A stretch of 64,000 nt of DNA from Alphaproteobacteria bacterium HT1-32 (lineage in GTDB: Bacteria > Pseudomonadota > Alphaproteobacteria > Rhodospirillales > HT1-32). Shown in pieces: positions 9,401-17,689 of the stretch (within the stretch, counting starts at the first letter, position 1; the number at the start of each line of letters is the position of its first letter). The translations under genes were made by a program, and so were the position numbers. The stretch is from positions 2,252,469 to 2,316,468 of the forward strand of contig WJPL01000001.1 in the NCBI GenBank assembly GCA_009649675.1, in the 5' to 3' direction. A model generated the notes under the pieces. That model searched no databases. It was given only the letters and a program-made list of their open reading frames with translations, and was not told where the DNA came from.

Positions 9401-9612
9401 GCTCTTCCCGATCAACCCTCCCGCTTCATCGTACAATCGATCAATCGGACCACAAGGTCTTGTGGTTACGACTGGCATTTCCGATATAGTTCAGACTTGC
9501 AGGTTGCGATGAAACCTACGATTAACACTACTGAGTTAAGATAATATTTGGATGCCCCTTTATCCGGGGAAGCATTCATAACCCGGGGGATGGAACTATT
9601 CTGATAGCAGCC

Positions 9613-10548
9613 TTGCAGACGATTGGCGGGCTCGTCCTGTTGCTGGGCGGAGCTGAGATACTCGTTCGTGGCGCAGTTGGTCTGGCTGAACGTGTTGGCG
9701 TTTCAAAGATGGTCATCGGTATGACCATTGTTGCCTTCGGTACGTCGGCGCCGGAGCTGGTTGTTTCACTGGATGCGGCGTTGACCGGTGTTCCCGGACT
9801 TGCGGTTGGTAATATCGTCGGCTCCAACATAGCGAATATTCTGCTGATCATTGGCGCGACGGCGATGATCCTGCCTTTTGCCACAAAGTCGGACGGTTCT
9901 GCTTCTGACAGCATGGTGATGATTGTCGGTACGCTGTCCTTCGTCGGGCTTTGTTATTTCGGCATGCTGGGAAAAATGGCCGGGATCATTCTGGTCGTGC
10001 TGTTTGTGGCTTTCCTTGTTTATTCCTGGTGGCGGGAACGGTCATCTGACTCCACCCTCGCGGATGATGTGGATGCTGTACCGCACAGTATTCCGCTGGC
10101 GATTGCCATGCTGTTCGGCGGTATTGCCGGTGTGGTCTTTGGTGCCGACATTCTGGTTGAGGGGGCTGTTTTTGTTGCCCGCGCCGTCGGCGTCAGCGAG
10201 GCTGCCATTGGCCTGACGCTTGTCGCGTTCGGTACATCTGTACCGGAACTGGCGACTTCTGTGGTCGCCGCGCTGCGTCGCCATGCCGATGTGGCGCTGG
10301 GTAATATTGTCGGCTCCAATATGTTCAACATGCTGGGGATCGGTGGTGTGGTGTCGCTGGTGACAGACCTGCCGGTTGATCAGTCCTTCATGACCTTCGA
10401 TCTGCCGGTTGTGCTGCTTGCGACCCTGATGCTGATCGTCATGATGTGGGCCGGACGGACAATCGGTCGTGTGGTCGGTGTCGGATTTCTGGGCTTCTAT
10501 ACCTATTATATCCTTGCGCAGTTCTACGCGATCAAACCGGTTCTCTAG
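9613..10548 (+). CDS. Calcium/sodium antiporter, CaCA family (YrbG-like)
   Basis: A membrane exchanger of about 311 residues with the two inverted alpha repeats of the CaCA family. Repeat 1 has AFGTSAPELVVS and GNIVGSNIANILLI; repeat 2 has AFGTSVPELATS and GNIVGSNMFNML. The Glu in each GTSxPEL motif is the cation-binding residue. The start is uncertain: the frame opens with TTG at 9613, but CTG (9601) or ATT codons a few residues earlier would give the usual family N-terminus. The 212 bases between this start and the divergent KefB-type start hold no gene. Confidence 0.88.
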   Translation: MQTIGGLVLLLGGAEILVRGAVGLAERVGVSKMVIGMTIVAFGTSAPELVVSLDAALTGVPGLAVGNIVGSNIANILLIIGATAMILPFATKSDGSASDSMVMIVGTLSFVGLCYFGMLGKMAGIILVVLFVAFLVYSWWRERSSDSTLADDVDAVPHSIPLAIAMLFGGIAGVVFGADILVEGAVFVARAVGVSEAAIGLTLVAFGTSVPELATSVVAALRRHADVALGNIVGSNMFNMLGIGGVVSLVTDLPVDQSFMTFDLPVVLLATLMLIVMMWAGRTIGRVVGVGFLGFYTYYILAQFYAIKPVL

Positions 10549-10584
10549 ACTTTCTTTTCGACGTTACGGGATGGATCGACATTC

Positions 10585-11355
10585 ATGACGAAGACGACCC
10601 GGCGTGCCGTACTGATAACGGGTGCTGCTGCCCGAATCGGCCGCTCTGTCGCACTTGATCTGGCGGCAGATGGCTGGACAGTGGCGATCCATTACAACGG
10701 ATCCGCTGATGAGGCGGATGCGGTTGTTGATGAAATCACGGAGACTGGCGGCAGCGCGGTCGCGTTGTCAGCCAATCTGGCGGACGCCGCCGAGACGGCA
10801 ACACTGATCGACCGGGCAGTAAGTGAAACCGGCCCGCTGACAGCCCTTGTGAACAATGCGTCGGTTTTCCGGTATGATACGACAGCCAGCATGACGGTTG
10901 AGAACTGGGACCTGCACCAGGCGGTCAACCTGCGTGCGCCTGTGCAGCTGGTTCAGGCTTTTGCGGAGCAACTGGCAGAAACGGCGACCGGCAGCGTAAT
11001 CAACATCATTGATCAGCGGGTGTGGAATCTGACACCGCATTTTCTGTCCTATACGGCATCCAAGGCGGGTTTGTGGGCGGTTACGCAAACCCTGGCAATG
11101 GATCTGGCTCCGCGTATCCGGGTTAATGCAATCGGGCCGGGGCCAACCCTGCCAAGCATTCATCAGACAGATGAAGAATTTGAAGCGCAGTATCGTTCCG
11201 TGCCGCTGCAACGTGCGACAACGCTGCAGGAAATATGCGTCGCGGTCCGCTTTCTGCTTGCTGCCAATGGAGTGACCGGGCAAATGATTGCGCTTGATGG
11301 CGGCGAACATCTTGGATGGGCGCAGCCCGATCCAGGGTCGTCCACGCGTAATTAG
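10585..11355 (+). CDS. SDR-family oxidoreductase, FolM/pteridine-reductase-like
   Basis: A 256-residue short-chain dehydrogenase. The NADPH loop is TGAAARIGRSVA, in the TGxxxRIG form seen in pteridine reductases and FolM, rather than the TGxxxGIG of most SDRs. The catalytic YTASK is present, with NNAS and a C-terminal GQMIALDGGEHLGW. It lies 44 bases before folB, a common alphaproteobacterial pairing. I infer dihydromonapterin or dihydrofolate reductase activity in pterin metabolism; the exact substrate is not proven. Confidence 0.8.
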   Translation: MTKTTRRAVLITGAAARIGRSVALDLAADGWTVAIHYNGSADEADAVVDEITETGGSAVALSANLADAAETATLIDRAVSETGPLTALVNNASVFRYDTTASMTVENWDLHQAVNLRAPVQLVQAFAEQLAETATGSVINIIDQRVWNLTPHFLSYTASKAGLWAVTQTLAMDLAPRIRVNAIGPGPTLPSIHQTDEEFEAQYRSVPLQRATTLQEICVAVRFLLAANGVTGQMIALDGGEHLGWAQPDPGSSTRN

Positions 11356-11399
11356 GTCCTGTTACCGACACCCGATCGCTGTCGAGGAGCGCTGATCAG

Positions 11400-11807
11400 A
11401 TGACAATCGCCGCAAAAGTCCAGCCGCTGATACTGGCAGATAGCACGGCATCGTTGCGCCATGTTTTTATCCGTGACCTTGTCGTGACCTGCGACATTGG
11501 CGTTCATCCGCACGAACATGGCAACCCCCAGCGGGTGCGGTTAAATCTTGACCTCGCCGTGCGCGAAATTGAAGCGCCTCTGCATGATGATCTTGATAAC
11601 GTCGTCTGTTATGAGGAGATCGTGAACCGGGTTACCGGCCTGGTTCTGGATGGCCATGTAAATCTGGTTGAAACGCTGGCAGAACGGATTGCTGCTTCCT
11701 GTCTGAAAGACCCGCGTGTGCGCATCGCCCGCGTGCGGGTTGAAAAGCTCGATGTATTTGAAAATGCGGCCAGTGTCGGAATCGAAATTGAGCGTAAAAA
11801 CAGCTGA
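11400..11807 (+). CDS. folB: Dihydroneopterin aldolase
   Basis: Folate-pathway enzyme converting 7,8-dihydroneopterin to 6-hydroxymethyl-dihydropterin and glycolaldehyde, 135 residues. The family motifs CDIGVHPHEHGNPQRVRLNLD and VCYEEIVN are present, the latter with the Tyr-Glu used in pterin binding; the C-terminal strand VRVEKLDVFENAASVGIEI matches the family. GAGGAG lies 8 bases before the ATG. It follows the FolM-like gene in the same direction. Confidence 0.93.
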   Translation: MTIAAKVQPLILADSTASLRHVFIRDLVVTCDIGVHPHEHGNPQRVRLNLDLAVREIEAPLHDDLDNVVCYEEIVNRVTGLVLDGHVNLVETLAERIAASCLKDPRVRIARVRVEKLDVFENAASVGIEIERKNS

Positions 11808-11948
11808 TTTCCCAGTTGACTAATCCGAAAAAACCTTACCCGGACGAACTTGGTTAACGCCAAGCTGTGCACATTCAATAGCTTGCGGCTGTCAACGCTG
11901 GAAATTCGGTGTTTCCGCGTTTTTCAGATTTTGTATGACAGTCTTGTA

Positions 11949-11969
11949 ATATTATTACATGAATAATAT
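11949..11969. repeat. AT-only inverted repeat, 8-bp arms
   Basis: ATATTATT and AATAATAT are perfect reverse complements around five bases. The position, about 190 bases before uvrC, and the palindromic form suit an operator for a dimeric regulator, or a DNA-unwinding or IHF-like site. No regulator is identified. Confidence 0.45.
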
Positions 11970-12064
11970 CAATGGCTTGAATATTTTGCCTAATAATTCG
12001 GCACATTCCAGAAACCTAGGAAATACCACGGGATGAGGCGGAGGCTGACAGTCTATCAACAAGG

Positions 12065-12073
12065 TTATCCACA
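12065..12073 (+). promoter_or_regulatory. DnaA-box consensus match
   Basis: TTATCCACA is an exact match to the high-affinity DnaA box, 88 bases before the uvrC start codon. Only one clear copy is seen, so a regulatory or DnaA-titration role is more likely than an origin. A single 9-mer can occur by chance in a genome. Confidence 0.35.
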
Positions 12074-12160
12074 GGCGTCGTGGATTTATGACAGAAGACA
12101 CATCGCTTCCTAACCGGATCAATGGCTTAGTCGGTTCTGAGAGGTTATACAGATCAGGTC

Positions 12161-14059
12161 ATGATCGAAATTGAACCAGCAGATTCCGGTAAATCAGGTG
12201 ACGATGGCGGGCGTCCCTCGTTCGCGACAGGCGTTGACGTTATCCGGGGGCATCTGAAGACATTACCGAACAGTCCGGGGGTCTACCGAATGATCTCGGC
12301 TTCCGGCGATGTGCTCTATGTCGGCAAGGCCAAGAATCTCAAAAAGCGTGTTGTCGCCTATACCCAGCCCCTGCGGCTGGATAACCGGCTGATGCGGATG
12401 GTCTCGGATACGCGGTCGATGGAATTCATCACCACGCATACCGAAGCCGAGGCGCTGCTGCTGGAAAGCAATCTCATCAAGAAGCTGCGTCCGCGCTTTA
12501 ATATCGTGCTGCGGGACGACAAGTCTTTCCCCTATATTCTGATTACCGGTGACCATGATTATCCGCAGATCAAGAAGCATCGGGGCGCAAGGTCGGTCAG
12601 CGGTGAATTTTTTGGCCCCTTTGCGTCAGCAGGAGCGGTCAACCGTACGATCAATGCGTTGCAGAGGGCATTCCTGCTGCGTTCCTGTTCCGATAACGTC
12701 TTTGCCAACCGCTCGCGCCCCTGCCTGCTGTTTCAGATCAAACGTTGCAGTGGTCCCTGTGTCGATAAGATATCCAGCCGGGATTATGGTGCGCTGGTCG
12801 GCGAGGCGCGTACCTTCCTGACCGGGGCCAGCAAGAGAATTCAGGAAGGCCTGGCCGAAAAAATGCAGGAGGCCAGTGACCGGCTGGATTTTGAACAGGC
12901 AGCGAAATTCCGCGACCGTATTCGCGGGATGGCGATGATTCAGTCGCATCAGGATATCAACCCTGCCAGCGTTGACTCTGCTGATGTGATTGCCGCCTTT
13001 CAGGTCGCGGGACAGACCTGCATTCAGGTGTTTTTTATTCGCGCCGGGCGGAATAACGGTAACCGGGCTTATTTCCCGGCAAACGCGAAGTCCTATGATA
13101 TCGCCGACGTCATCTCTGCCTTCATTGCGCAGTTCTATGACAACAAGCCGCCACCGCCGCTGGTGCTGGTCAGCGATATGCCGACGGATTCAGAGCTGCT
13201 GGCGGAAGCGCTGAGTGTCAAGGCAGAGCGGAAGGTGCGGCTGCATCGGCCGGAACGGGGCGATAAACGCGAACTGGTTACTCATGCAATGTCGAATGCG
13301 CGGGAAGCGCTGGAGCGCCGGCTGGCCGAAAGTGCCTCGCAGCGCAGATTACTCGATGGTGTTGCGGAAGTCTTCGATATGGATAGCCCGCCTGAGCGGA
13401 TCGAGGTCTATGACAACAGTCATATCAGCGGAACCGAAGCTTTCGGTGCAATGATCGTCGCAGGACCGGAAGGCTTCATCAAGAAAGCCTATCGCAAGTT
13501 TCGCATCCGGGAGGCCGCAGCCGGTGACGATTACGGCATGATGCGGGAAGTCTTTACCCGGCGGTTCTCGCGTGCCCTGAAAGAAGATCCGGACCGGCAG
13601 AAAGGTGACTGGCCGGACCTTGTGCTGATCGATGGGGGGCAGGGGCAGCTGAACGCGGTCGTCGAGGTGATGGAAGACCTGGGCATTGAAGATGTGGCGG
13701 TGGCATCGATTGCCAAGGGTCCGGACCGCAATGCCGGACGTGAACGGTTTTTTGTACCGGGTCGTGACCCCTTCAGTCTGGAGATGCGGGATCCGGTTCT
13801 GTATTTTCTCCAGCGTCTGCGCGATGAATCCCACCGGTTTGTAATTGGTTCGCACCGGACGGGACGTTCAAAACAAATTCAGAAGTCTGCTCTCGACGAG
13901 GTGCCGGGCATTGGCGCGAAAAGGAAGAAGGCATTGTTGCATCATTTCGGTTCGGCGCGCGGTGTTTCACATGCCGGTTTGCGCGATCTGGAAAGTGTCG
14001 ACGGGATCAGCCGGTCGACAGCGCAGAAAATTTATGACCATTTTCACCCGGAGGGCTAA
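12161..14059 (+). CDS. uvrC: Excinuclease ABC subunit C
   Basis: Dual-incision nuclease of nucleotide excision repair, 632 residues. Order: GIY-YIG domain at about residues 35-115 ([10 protein letters not shown] and [14 protein letters not shown]) for the 3' cut; cysteine-rich segment ([13 protein letters not shown]); UVR domain ([15 protein letters not shown]) for UvrB binding; RNase H-like domain ([15 protein letters not shown] and [14 protein letters not shown]) for the 5' cut; C-terminal helix-hairpin-helix pair ([20 protein letters not shown]). It is followed closely by pgsA, a frequent alphaproteobacterial order. Confidence 0.97.
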   Translation: MIEIEPADSGKSGDDGGRPSFATGVDVIRGHLKTLPNSPGVYRMISASGDVLYVGKAKNLKKRVVAYTQPLRLDNRLMRMVSDTRSMEFITTHTEAEALLLESNLIKKLRPRFNIVLRDDKSFPYILITGDHDYPQIKKHRGARSVSGEFFGPFASAGAVNRTINALQRAFLLRSCSDNVFANRSRPCLLFQIKRCSGPCVDKISSRDYGALVGEARTFLTGASKRIQEGLAEKMQEASDRLDFEQAAKFRDRIRGMAMIQSHQDINPASVDSADVIAAFQVAGQTCIQVFFIRAGRNNGNRAYFPANAKSYDIADVISAFIAQFYDNKPPPPLVLVSDMPTDSELLAEALSVKAERKVRLHRPERGDKRELVTHAMSNAREALERRLAESASQRRLLDGVAEVFDMDSPPERIEVYDNSHISGTEAFGAMIVAGPEGFIKKAYRKFRIREAAAGDDYGMMREVFTRRFSRALKEDPDRQKGDWPDLVLIDGGQGQLNAVVEVMEDLGIEDVAVASIAKGPDRNAGRERFFVPGRDPFSLEMRDPVLYFLQRLRDESHRFVIGSHRTGRSKQIQKSALDEVPGIGAKRKKALLHHFGSARGVSHAGLRDLESVDGISRSTAQKIYDHFHPEG

Positions 14060-14077
14060 CATGATGTCAGGCCCGTC

Positions 14078-14665
14078 ATGTTCTGGACCAAAACCATGAT
14101 GACCAGCATTCCGAATCTTCTGACCCTGTCACGTATTGCTGCCGTGCCGGTGATGATTGCTGTCATGATGCTGCTTGAAGGCTCGACTGCCAGCTGGCTG
14201 GCTTTCTGGGTGTATTTCTACGCCTGCGTTACCGACTTCTTTGATGGCTATATCGCCCGGATCATGAATGAGCAGTCACCGCTGGGCCGCTTTCTGGACC
14301 CGATTGCAGACAAGCTGCTGGTGGGTGCCGTGCTGATGCTGCTGGCCGGCTATGACAAGATCGGCGGCTGGACGCTGCTGCCGGCGCTGATCATCCTGAT
14401 GCGGGAAATTCTGGTTTCGGGCCTGCGGGAGTTTCTGGCGGAACTGCATATCAGTGTGCCGGTCAGCAATCTGGCAAAATGGAAGACCACGATCCAGATG
14501 CTGGCCCTTGGTTTCCTGATTGTCGGTGAACACAGTCCTGAAGCCATTCCGTCTGTCATGATCGGTACCTACGGCATCTGGGCGGCGGCCTTGCTGACGC
14601 TGCTGACCGGCTACGATTATCTGCGTGCGGGTCTGCGCCATATTGCGGCGCCGGGTAAGGCCTGA
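14078..14665 (+). CDS. pgsA: CDP-diacylglycerol-glycerol-3-phosphate 3-phosphatidyltransferase
   Basis: Membrane enzyme making phosphatidylglycerophosphate, the first committed step to phosphatidylglycerol and cardiolipin; 195 residues. The CDP-alcohol phosphotransferase signature D-G-x2-A-R-x8-G-x3-D-x3-D is complete (DGYIAR, then G, then FLDPIADK). Four or more membrane helices are visible, and MREILVSGLREFL is typical of PgsA. Starts at 14078, 14096 and 14099 are possible; the last (MTSIPNLLTLSR) matches the usual PgsA N-terminus well. The next gene begins immediately after the stop. Confidence 0.95.
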   Translation: MFWTKTMMTSIPNLLTLSRIAAVPVMIAVMMLLEGSTASWLAFWVYFYACVTDFFDGYIARIMNEQSPLGRFLDPIADKLLVGAVLMLLAGYDKIGGWTLLPALIILMREILVSGLREFLAELHISVPVSNLAKWKTTIQMLALGFLIVGEHSPEAIPSVMIGTYGIWAAALLTLLTGYDYLRAGLRHIAAPGKA

Positions 14666-15091
14666 ATGCAGATCATCAACCTCACCGGCAGTCTGCGTCG
14701 CAGGGATATCGGTGTGGCGTTGGTAACCGAGGCGCGCCGGCGTGACCTTTCGGTCGCAGTGCTGTTGCGGTCAGATGAAGATGATTTCGATCCGGACGTT
14801 CCGGGTAAGGATTCCTATGAGCATCGCAAGGCCGGTGCCCGTGAGGTGTTGCTGGCCAGCGCCAGAGCCCGCGCCCTGATGTGTGAGGCAGGCGACGGAT
14901 TACAGTGCAAGACTGTCGCAGACCGGCTGGAAAGCCCGGATATTCTGCTGGTTGACGGTGATTGCCACCCCGGAGGGCTTGATCTGGTAATTGCTGAAAA
15001 CGGGCAAACCCGGCTGAGCCAGCAGGACAGGCTGCTGAGCGACCCGCCCGGCGTCATTGCAGCGCTGCTGATTGATGAGCTGGTCTCATGA
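14666..15091 (+). CDS. MobB-like molybdopterin-guanine dinucleotide biosynthesis protein with degenerate P-loop
   Basis: A 141-residue protein recognised by the MobB segment DPDVPGKDSYEHRKAGAREV followed by LLASARARALM, which in MobB forms the conserved His/Arg region. MobB binds GTP and assists MobA in attaching GMP to molybdopterin. The N-terminus, where a Walker A loop is expected, reads LTGSLRRRDIGVALVTEA and lacks the GKT/S. The later DILLVDGD could serve as a Walker B. It overlaps moeA by 4 bases, so it belongs to the cofactor operon. It may be a non-hydrolysing MobB paralogue. Confidence 0.7.
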   Translation: MQIINLTGSLRRRDIGVALVTEARRRDLSVAVLLRSDEDDFDPDVPGKDSYEHRKAGAREVLLASARARALMCEAGDGLQCKTVADRLESPDILLVDGDCHPGGLDLVIAENGQTRLSQQDRLLSDPPGVIAALLIDELVS

Positions 15092-16359
15092 ACCGGCCAA
15101 CCGCGCTGCAGAATGACTGCTTTGCCTTTGATGGCCCGATGGCGCCGTTTGGTGAGGCTCTCGATAATCTGCTTTCCCGGGTGCACCCGGTTGTGGAAAG
15201 CGAACAGGCTGCTCTGATCGAAGCGGTCGGTCGTGTTCTGGCAGAACCGGTGACGGCACGAAAGTTTTCTCCGCCGCATAATAATGCTGCCGTCGATGGT
15301 TTTGCGGTCCGGCATGCAGATCTCAAACCTGACGGGCTGACCCTGCTGAATGTTACGGCGCGGGTTGCGGCAGGTCATCCGGTCTCGGGCGGGATCAGGC
15401 CTGGTGAGGCAGTGCAGATATTCACCGGCGCGGTTGTGCCGGACGGGCTGGATACGATTTTCATGCTCGAAGACTGTAACTTTGATGGTGAACGGGTCGA
15501 GCTTAAACCCGGTATCCGGAAGGGCGCCAACCTGCGTCACCGTGGTGAGGATATAGCGGCCGGGGATGTCATCCTTCAGGCGGGTGTCCGGCTGCGACCA
15601 CAGGATATTGCCCTTGCCGCCGCAGGGGGCGTGGCAACGCTTCCGGTCTGCCAGCGTCTGAAGGTTGCGGTCTTCTCCACGGGTGATGAAGTCTATGACC
15701 CCGCCGTAATGGCAGACCCGCCCGCAGGCGGTATCTTTGACGCCAACCGTTATGCTCTTTCGGCTCTGTTGTCGGATCTGGGATGCGAGCTGATTGACCT
15801 GGGCATTCTGCCGGACCGGTTTGACGATATTCGCGCGGCACTGGCGCAGGCGGCGGACCGGGCGGATGCGGTTATCACCTCTGGTGGTGTTTCGCTGGGC
15901 GAGGAAGACCACGTCAAGGCGGCGGTTCATGATCTCGGTTCGCTCAATCACTGGCGGGTGGCAATCAAGCCGGGCCGTCCAATCGCCTTTGGGCAGATCG
16001 GAACAACACCGTTTGTGGGACTGCCCGGTAACCCGGTTGCGGTCATGGTCACCTTCTGGATGTTCGCCCGGCCTCTGTTGCTGAAACTGGCCGGGGTCGC
16101 TGATGTCCGGTCGCGCCGGTATCAGGTTCGTGCCGGGTTCGAACGCAGCTTCAAGGGACGCCGCCGGGAATGGCTGCGGGCCTGGCTGGAACCGGATGCC
16201 GCAGGGGGGTGGCGTGCAGTCTGCTATCCTCGGGAAGGTTCGGGAATCATCAATTCTCTGGTCGCGGCTGAAGGGCTGGTTGAAATACCGGAGGAGATGT
16301 CTGACATATCCATCGGTGACATGATCGATTTTCTGCCGTTCAGTGAGGTGAGGCGATGA
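15088..16359 (+). CDS. moeA: Molybdopterin molybdotransferase
   Basis: Inserts molybdate into adenylylated molybdopterin; 423 residues, family length. MoeA landmarks: NNAAVDGFAVR in the N-terminal region, HRGEDI in domain II, FSTGDEVYDP, the MoCF-binding ITSGGVSLGEEDHVKAA, and GLPGNPVAVMVTF; a C-terminal domain IV follows. Four-base overlaps on both sides (with the mobB-like gene and moaD) show a tightly coupled operon. Confidence 0.95.
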   Translation: MNRPTALQNDCFAFDGPMAPFGEALDNLLSRVHPVVESEQAALIEAVGRVLAEPVTARKFSPPHNNAAVDGFAVRHADLKPDGLTLLNVTARVAAGHPVSGGIRPGEAVQIFTGAVVPDGLDTIFMLEDCNFDGERVELKPGIRKGANLRHRGEDIAAGDVILQAGVRLRPQDIALAAAGGVATLPVCQRLKVAVFSTGDEVYDPAVMADPPAGGIFDANRYALSALLSDLGCELIDLGILPDRFDDIRAALAQAADRADAVITSGGVSLGEEDHVKAAVHDLGSLNHWRVAIKPGRPIAFGQIGTTPFVGLPGNPVAVMVTFWMFARPLLLKLAGVADVRSRRYQVRAGFERSFKGRRREWLRAWLEPDAAGGWRAVCYPREGSGIINSLVAAEGLVEIPEEMSDISIGDMIDFLPFSEVRR

Positions 16360-16607
16360 AAGTTCTGTATTTTGCCTGGTTGAAATCAAAAACCGGGCAT
16401 GGCGAACAGGAACTGGACCTGCCGGAAGGCGTCAGCACGGTTGGCGACCTGGTTGCGCATCTGGCGACCCTGAGCGACGGGCATCGGGATGCTTTTGCCA
16501 ATCAGGAAGTGGTAAAGGCCGCCGTTAATCTGGAGTTCGTCGGTATGGACCATCCGGTTGCCGCGAATGATGAAGTGGCCTTCTTTCCGCCGGTCACGGG
16601 TGGATAG
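16356..16607 (+). CDS. moaD: Molybdopterin synthase sulfur carrier subunit
   Basis: A ubiquitin-like sulfur carrier of 83 residues. The C-terminus PPVTGG ends in the Gly-Gly that is thiocarboxylated and inserted into MoaE. The N-terminal strand KVLYFAWLKSKTG is typical. It overlaps moeA by 4 bases and is followed by moaE after 11 bases. MoaD and MoaE together convert cyclic pyranopterin monophosphate to molybdopterin. Confidence 0.95.
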   Translation: MKVLYFAWLKSKTGHGEQELDLPEGVSTVGDLVAHLATLSDGHRDAFANQEVVKAAVNLEFVGMDHPVAANDEVAFFPPVTGG

Positions 16608-16618
16608 GAAGGTCAGGC

Positions 16619-17101
16619 ATGATCCGGGTCCAGAGCGAAGATTTCGATATCGGTGCCGAGCTTGAGGCGCTGACCCGTGGCAAGACCTCGATTGGCGGCG
16701 TTTGCAGTTTTACCGGTCTGGTCCGCGATATTGCCGGTGGCGAGGCCATTCAGGGCATGACCCTGGAGCATTATCCCGGCATGACCGAAAAGCAGTTGCA
16801 GGAAATCGAGCAGGAAGCGCACCGCCGCTGGCCGCTGGATGCGTCACTGATTATTCATCGTTACGGACGGCTGGAACCCGGTGACCGGATTGTCATGGTG
16901 GCCACGGCATCTGCGCATCGTCAGGCGGCATTTCAGTCCTGCAATTTCCTGATGGACTGGCTTAAGACGAAAGCGCCTTTCTGGAAACTGGAAGAGACGC
17001 CTCAAGGCCCGCAGTGGGTCGACGCGAAAGCCTCAGACGACGTAGCGGCGGACCGCTGGGCACGGCCGTCTGCGTCCACCAGGGGCGGGCAGGCACAGTA
17101 G
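16619..17101 (+). CDS. moaE: Molybdopterin synthase catalytic subunit
   Basis: A 160-residue protein with MoaE motifs: GGVCSFTGLVRD near the N-terminus, LEHYPGMTEKQL, IIHRYGRLEPGD, and the active-site end LKTKAPFWKLE carrying the two catalytic lysines. It transfers two sulfurs from MoaD to the pterin precursor. It is last in the operon mobB-like, moeA, moaD, moaE. The final 20 residues are a low-complexity Ala/Arg/Ser tail that the family does not require. Confidence 0.95.
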   Translation: MIRVQSEDFDIGAELEALTRGKTSIGGVCSFTGLVRDIAGGEAIQGMTLEHYPGMTEKQLQEIEQEAHRRWPLDASLIIHRYGRLEPGDRIVMVATASAHRQAAFQSCNFLMDWLKTKAPFWKLEETPQGPQWVDAKASDDVAADRWARPSASTRGGQAQ

Positions 17102-17161
17102 ATTCCAGCATGCTTTGGGTTGTGCGGGCAGGGCGTTCAGGGAACACCGGCATCTTGCGGC

Positions 17162-17509
17162 TCATGCGACAGCAGCCTGCTTTGCTGACAGATGCCGCCG
17201 GACGATCTTGGTCAATTTGGCCACCAGTAATGTCTGGTCCTGTGCGGCAGAGGCTGCGGCAAAGAAGATCCTGTCCCCGGCGACGAATGCCCGGGTTCCC
17301 AGCATTGAACAAATGGCCTGTGCATTGTTGTCTGTATGCAGTCGGACGTCTGACAGATCGCAGTCATAGCGTTTGGCGTAAAAACTCAGCAACTCGTCAG
17401 GCAGCGGATCACCGCCGTCTCCCATCGCAGAAAACGAGCCTTCAAACCAGTGTGGTTCGAGACGATGACGCAGTTCCTCATCATCAAAAGCTGTATCGCG
17501 ATATGTCAT
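17162..17509 (-). CDS. Stand-alone DUF4157 (eCIS core) domain protein with lost HExxH motif
   Basis: A 115-residue protein. From about residue 35 it follows the DUF4157 pattern: LPDELLSFYAKRYDCDLSDV, then RLHTDNNAQAICSMLGTRAF, VAGDRIFFAA, and a helix reading LLVAKLTKIVRRH. In canonical DUF4157 that helix is LLAHELTHVVQQ, a zinc-protease HExxH; here both His and the Glu are replaced (A, K and K), so it cannot be a metalloprotease of that type. The start at 17509 (ATG) is chosen over an in-frame TTG at 17551; neither has a clear binding site. No phage-tail or eCIS gene is nearby. Confidence 0.65.
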   Translation of the reverse strand: MTYRDTAFDDEELRHRLEPHWFEGSFSAMGDGGDPLPDELLSFYAKRYDCDLSDVRLHTDNNAQAICSMLGTRAFVAGDRIFFAAASAAQDQTLLVAKLTKIVRRHLSAKQAAVA

Positions 17510-17689
17510 ATTCCGATTTTCCAACACCCGGTTTCCCCAACCTCCCGACAATAGGGATCAAGACTTAAGCAAATGCTGAAGAACGCGGTTAAGGACTGCT
17601 TAATATTTCAGGCGAGAGTCAGAGCCGGTCGACAAGTCCGGACAATTAGGCCTAGAATTGAACAGAAAAAAAACAGGGGGAACGACGTC

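Larger units (their letters stand above)
11808..12160. other. 353-base AT-rich intergenic region before uvrC
   Basis: No gene is seen here. The stretch is far more AT-rich than its surroundings. It holds a perfect inverted repeat ATATTATT-acatg-AATAATAT at 11949-11969 and a perfect DnaA-box consensus TTATCCACA at 12065-12073. It presumably also holds the uvrC promoter. No GAAC-N7-GAAC repeat is visible. The flanking genes are not those normally beside an alphaproteobacterial origin, so I do not call it oriC. Confidence 0.5.

Noticed and set aside
11808-12160. Chromosome origin candidate
   Set aside because: Only one DnaA box is clear, and the flanking genes (folB, uvrC) are not origin neighbours in known alphaproteobacteria.
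14815-16389. Long minus-strand open frame opposite moeA (524 codons)
   Set aside because: It mirrors moeA and mobB codon structure, has no domain, and has an unlikely composition rich in Arg, Gln and His.
17102-17161. Extracellular contractile injection system around the DUF4157 gene
   Set aside because: No sheath, tube, baseplate or AAA ATPase gene is found on either side; the neighbours are moaE and an MmgE/PrpD gene.
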